Source: Methylomicrobium sp.
GTDB lineage: Bacteria; Pseudomonadota; Gammaproteobacteria; Methylococcales; Methylomonadaceae
Length of the DNA: 6,941 nt
Direction: 5' to 3'
Assembly (NCBI GenBank): GCA_007135635.1
Contig: SLIO01000427.1
Coordinates: 1-6,941 of the forward strand
Within the stretch, counting starts at the first letter, position 1; each line of letters begins with the position of its first letter. A program made the translations under genes and the position numbers. Shown here one piece after another: positions 5,453 to 6,941 of this stretch. The notes beneath the pieces are model-generated. The model was not told where the DNA came from. It saw nothing but the letters and a program-made list of their open reading frames with translations, and searched no databases.

Positions 5453-5751
5453 TTGCGAAAAGTACTTTAAAAAAGTTTTGGGGACACCCCGCTTACCGTG
5501 ATGCCCAAGGTCCTCTTGAAAGCTGGTACGAGGAAGCCGTTAAAGCTAATTGGACTTCGCCGCAAGCGGTCAAATTACACTACGGTAATGCGAGTATCTG
5601 TAATAACAATCGCGTAGTATTCAACATAGGCGGTAATAAATACCGATTAGTTGTAGAAATGCAGTATCGAGCGGGTATTGCCTGGGTGAAATTCATTGGC
5701 ACACATGCTCAATACGACAAGATTAATGTTGAGAATATCAATGAATATTAA
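5443..5751 (+). CDS. higB: HigB-type toxin, RelE-superfamily mRNA interferase
   Basis: This 102-residue protein is a full-length HigB toxin, which cleaves mRNA at the ribosome. It shows the family order: N-terminal RVIAKSTLKKFW (2-13) and LESWY (25-29), middle NNNRVVFNIGGNKYRLVVEM (54-73), C-terminal WVKFIGTHAQYDKI (81-94) with the conserved GTHxxYD around 86-92. The ATG at 5443 is the first usable start, because the frame has a TAA at 5431-5433. Like other higBA loci, the toxin gene precedes the antitoxin gene, and the two overlap by 11 bp. A strong promoter and a palindrome lie just upstream. No catalytic residues appear altered. Confidence 0.95.
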   Translation: MRVIAKSTLKKFWGHPAYRDAQGPLESWYEEAVKANWTSPQAVKLHYGNASICNNNRVVFNIGGNKYRLVVEMQYRAGIAWVKFIGTHAQYDKINVENINEY

Positions 5752-6100
5752 GCCTATCCGAAATGACGAAGATTTACTTGAAGCCTTTGAACGTCTTGAA
5801 CTGATTTTTCAAGCCGAAGAAGGGTCGCCGGAAGCCGATGAAATGGAAATTTTGGTAACTTTGATTGAAGCCTATGAAAACAAGCATTACCCGATCACTC
5901 CGCCAAACCCGATTGAAGCCATCAAATTCAGAATGGATCAGCAGGGCTTGACTCCTAAAGATCTACAAGTTTTTATTGGGAGCAGCGGAAGAGTTTCCGA
6001 AGTGCTCAATCATAAACGTCCATTGAGCTTGAAAATGATAAAGCGCTTGCATAATGGTCTTCGTATTCCATACGAAAGTTTGTTAGCGGATATTACTTAA
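5741..6100 (+). CDS. higA: HigA-type antitoxin, XRE-family helix-turn-helix
   Basis: This 119-residue protein has the HigA layout: an acidic N-terminal region (DEDLLEAFERLELIF, 9-23, then EEGSPEADEMEILVTLIEAY, 26-45) and a C-terminal helix-turn-helix. The latter begins NPIEAIKFRMDQQGLT (56-71) and continues KDLQVFIGSSGRVSEVLN (73-90) and RPLSLKMIKRLHNGL (93-107). It should neutralise HigB and repress the operon through the palindrome at 5416-5430. The ATG at 5741 is preferred over an upstream in-frame ATG at 5696, as that lies deep inside higB and gives a non-family start; translational coupling to higB is likely. The start overlaps higB by 11 bp. Several short hairpins follow downstream. Confidence 0.93.
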   Translation: MNIKPIRNDEDLLEAFERLELIFQAEEGSPEADEMEILVTLIEAYENKHYPITPPNPIEAIKFRMDQQGLTPKDLQVFIGSSGRVSEVLNHKRPLSLKMIKRLHNGLRIPYESLLADIT

Positions 6101-6103
6101 CTT

Positions 6104-6227
6104 GTACTATTGAATTTCACGATTGATACACAGATAGGCATTGCTGTCCCAATTATTTTTCCAGAATCTGCAAATCCAGATAGTAGGTTCGGTAGATTGT
6201 CATTGCTTCACGAAAGTTGAATAGTAC
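6104..6227. repeat. Imperfect inverted repeat flanking about 90 bp (MITE-like or hairpin)
   Basis: GTACTATTGAATTTC at 6104-6118 is mirrored by GAAAGTTGAATAGTAC at 6212-6227 (reverse complement GTACTATTCAACTTTC). The first 8 bases match, then most of the next 6. The enclosed 90 bp has no ORF of note. It begins just 3 bp after the higA stop, so it may be a remnant of a short non-coding mobile unit, or it may fold in the higBA transcript. Confidence 0.35.
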
Positions 6228-6248
6228 CGGATTATTTGTGTGAAGATA

Positions 6249-6279
6249 AAGCGGCAGGGTGCTCCGCTTCGGCATTTTT
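6249..6279 (+). terminator. Weak terminator-like hairpin downstream of higBA
   Basis: AAGCGG (6249-6254) pairs with CCGCTT (6264-6269) around a 9-base loop. A T5 run begins 6 bases later at 6275. The stem is GC-rich but the U-run is displaced, so termination is only possible. Confidence 0.3.
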
Positions 6280-6328
6280 ACGCGGATTTTTACTGGCATT
6301 TACAGGTAAAATTACGGATTTAATTGAT

Positions 6329-6359
6329 AATAATCATGCGCTTTAGAGTGATGATTATT
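6329..6359. terminator. Possible terminator hairpin at the integrase 3' end
   Basis: AATAATCAT (6329-6337) pairs perfectly with ATGATTATT (6351-6359) around a 13-base loop, directly adjoining the integrase stop codon at 6360-6362. It lies between convergent genes (higA and the integrase), where a shared hairpin is common. The stem is AT-rich, and there is no long T run on the minus side. Confidence 0.35.
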
Positions 6360-6836
6360 TTATTTCGGTAAATGATTCTCTAAGTGATAACACCATTTTT
6401 CAAGCGCTTCTCTTTTTTCCGGTAAATAATCCCAGCGGTCATAGTGTTTTGAACTCACATCGCTCATCGCATCATTTTGAATGATGTCGCGAATGGATTT
6501 ATGGATGCCTATTTCACCCATCCGGGTCTTAACGGTTCGTCTTAAATCACGCGGGGTGAAAACAGGAAAGTGTGGGGAATTTTTTTGTATTTGTGTCAGG
6601 GTATGACCAAGAGACGTTTTGTTGATTGAAACCTCCGAATTATATCGTCCCGGCATTAAAAAATCGGAGTTGCCGGAAAATAACATAAGCTCTTCTAATA
6701 GCTTTTGAGCCAATGGGACGATCGGTAGCAAATGCCAGCGCTTGTTTTAAATCCGTTCGGGGGGAATAGACCAGACTTGGCTTTTAAAATCGAATTCTGA
6801 TTTTTTGGCTCCTGTTAATTCAAGGCTATGTTCGCG
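6360..6836 (-). pseudogene. Tyrosine-recombinase integrase, C-terminal catalytic part only, decayed
   Basis: The minus strand reads SLELTGAKKSEFDFKSQVW, SIPPERI, a TAA at 6747-6749, then NKRWHLLPIVPLAQKLLEEL. It goes on to FTPRDLRRTVKTRMGEIGI, IIQNDAMSDVSSKHYDRWDY and a TAA at 6360-6362. This is the C-terminal domain of a phage/ICE integrase (IPPER, PRDLRRT and SSKHYDRYDY patterns), which would have inserted the element at a chromosomal att site. The stretch after the internal stop could only restart from a TTG at 6731 and would give 123 residues. The nucleophile Tyr (in KHYD) and the PRDLRR motif are present, but the box III His (family QNHAL) is Asp (QNDAM). Aligning the first arginine motif RxxE with HSLE puts His in place of Arg. 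A second TAA at 6837-6839 ends the frame, and the DNA beyond it no longer resembles an integrase. Inactive. Confidence 0.85.
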
Positions 6837-6941
6837 TTAATAGTTGATGCTTTTGAATTTAAAGCCAACATGAAACCCCAGGAACCACTTTGAATAACTT
6901 TCCTTTTTTCAATATCGCGCCAATGGTTGAAAGGAGGGTAC
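6815..6941 (-). other. Open frame at the window edge, unidentified
   Basis: From the edge the minus strand encodes about 41 codons (PPFNHWRDIEKRK, then SGSWGFMLALNSKA, ending ALN and TAA at 6815-6817) in a different frame from the integrase. It is not integrase-like to my eye and may be the tail of another gene fused to the integrase fragment. It cannot be judged without sequence beyond 6941. Confidence 0.2.

Noticed and set aside
1..6941. CRISPR array, rRNA or tRNA genes
   Set aside because: I saw no regularly spaced repeats and no tRNA-like cloverleaf or rRNA sequence.

Overview
The window looks like an accessory-genome scar from a gammaproteobacterium. A methylotroph of the Methylococcales type would fit the mosaic, but nothing here fixes the genus. 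It holds the remains of an integrative and conjugative element (ICE) of the MobH-relaxase type, joined to unrelated debris, two toxin-antitoxin (TA) modules and a broken integrase. About half of the coding DNA is decayed. The only clearly intact genes are the relaxase, the two TA pairs and two small genes inside an insertion.

Left part (1-2205, mainly minus strand): this was once a three-gene operon reading leftwards. Its first gene is a small ICE-type protein, now split into an N-terminal half (2032-2205) and a C-terminal half (769-899). Next comes an LprI/DUF1311-like exported protein (321-772), with an ATGA overlap at the junction; it is now broken by three in-frame TAG codons and a late frameshift. 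Last is a membrane-anchored NERD nuclease-domain protein (1-294) that runs off the window edge. Between the two halves of the first gene lies an insertion of about 1.13 kb (about 900-2024), bounded by a short shared sequence (CCGTTAC on the plus strand). It carries two plus-strand cargo genes, a small DNA-binding protein and a possible GNAT-like protein, but no visible transposase.

Middle (2225-4108): an intact MobH/TraI_2 relaxase gene reads rightwards. At its stop codon the sequence changes abruptly to a minus-strand remnant (about 4120-4557) of an unidentified gene, carrying a TGA, a TAA and two frameshifts. This looks like a recombination joint.

Right part (4582-6941): two back-to-back type II TA modules, vapBC (minus) and higBA (plus), share a 219-bp divergent control region. 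In it are a good higBA promoter and a palindrome over its likely transcription start. After a region with several hairpins comes the C-terminal part of a tyrosine-recombinase integrase (minus strand), a pseudogene with in-frame stops and an altered catalytic box.

Taken together, the TA modules probably help keep a decaying element in the chromosome. The relaxase is an orphan: no coupling protein, mating-pore genes or intact integrase are visible. The best candidate for something undescribed is the two-gene insertion with no transposase. The rest is recognisable families in various states of decay.
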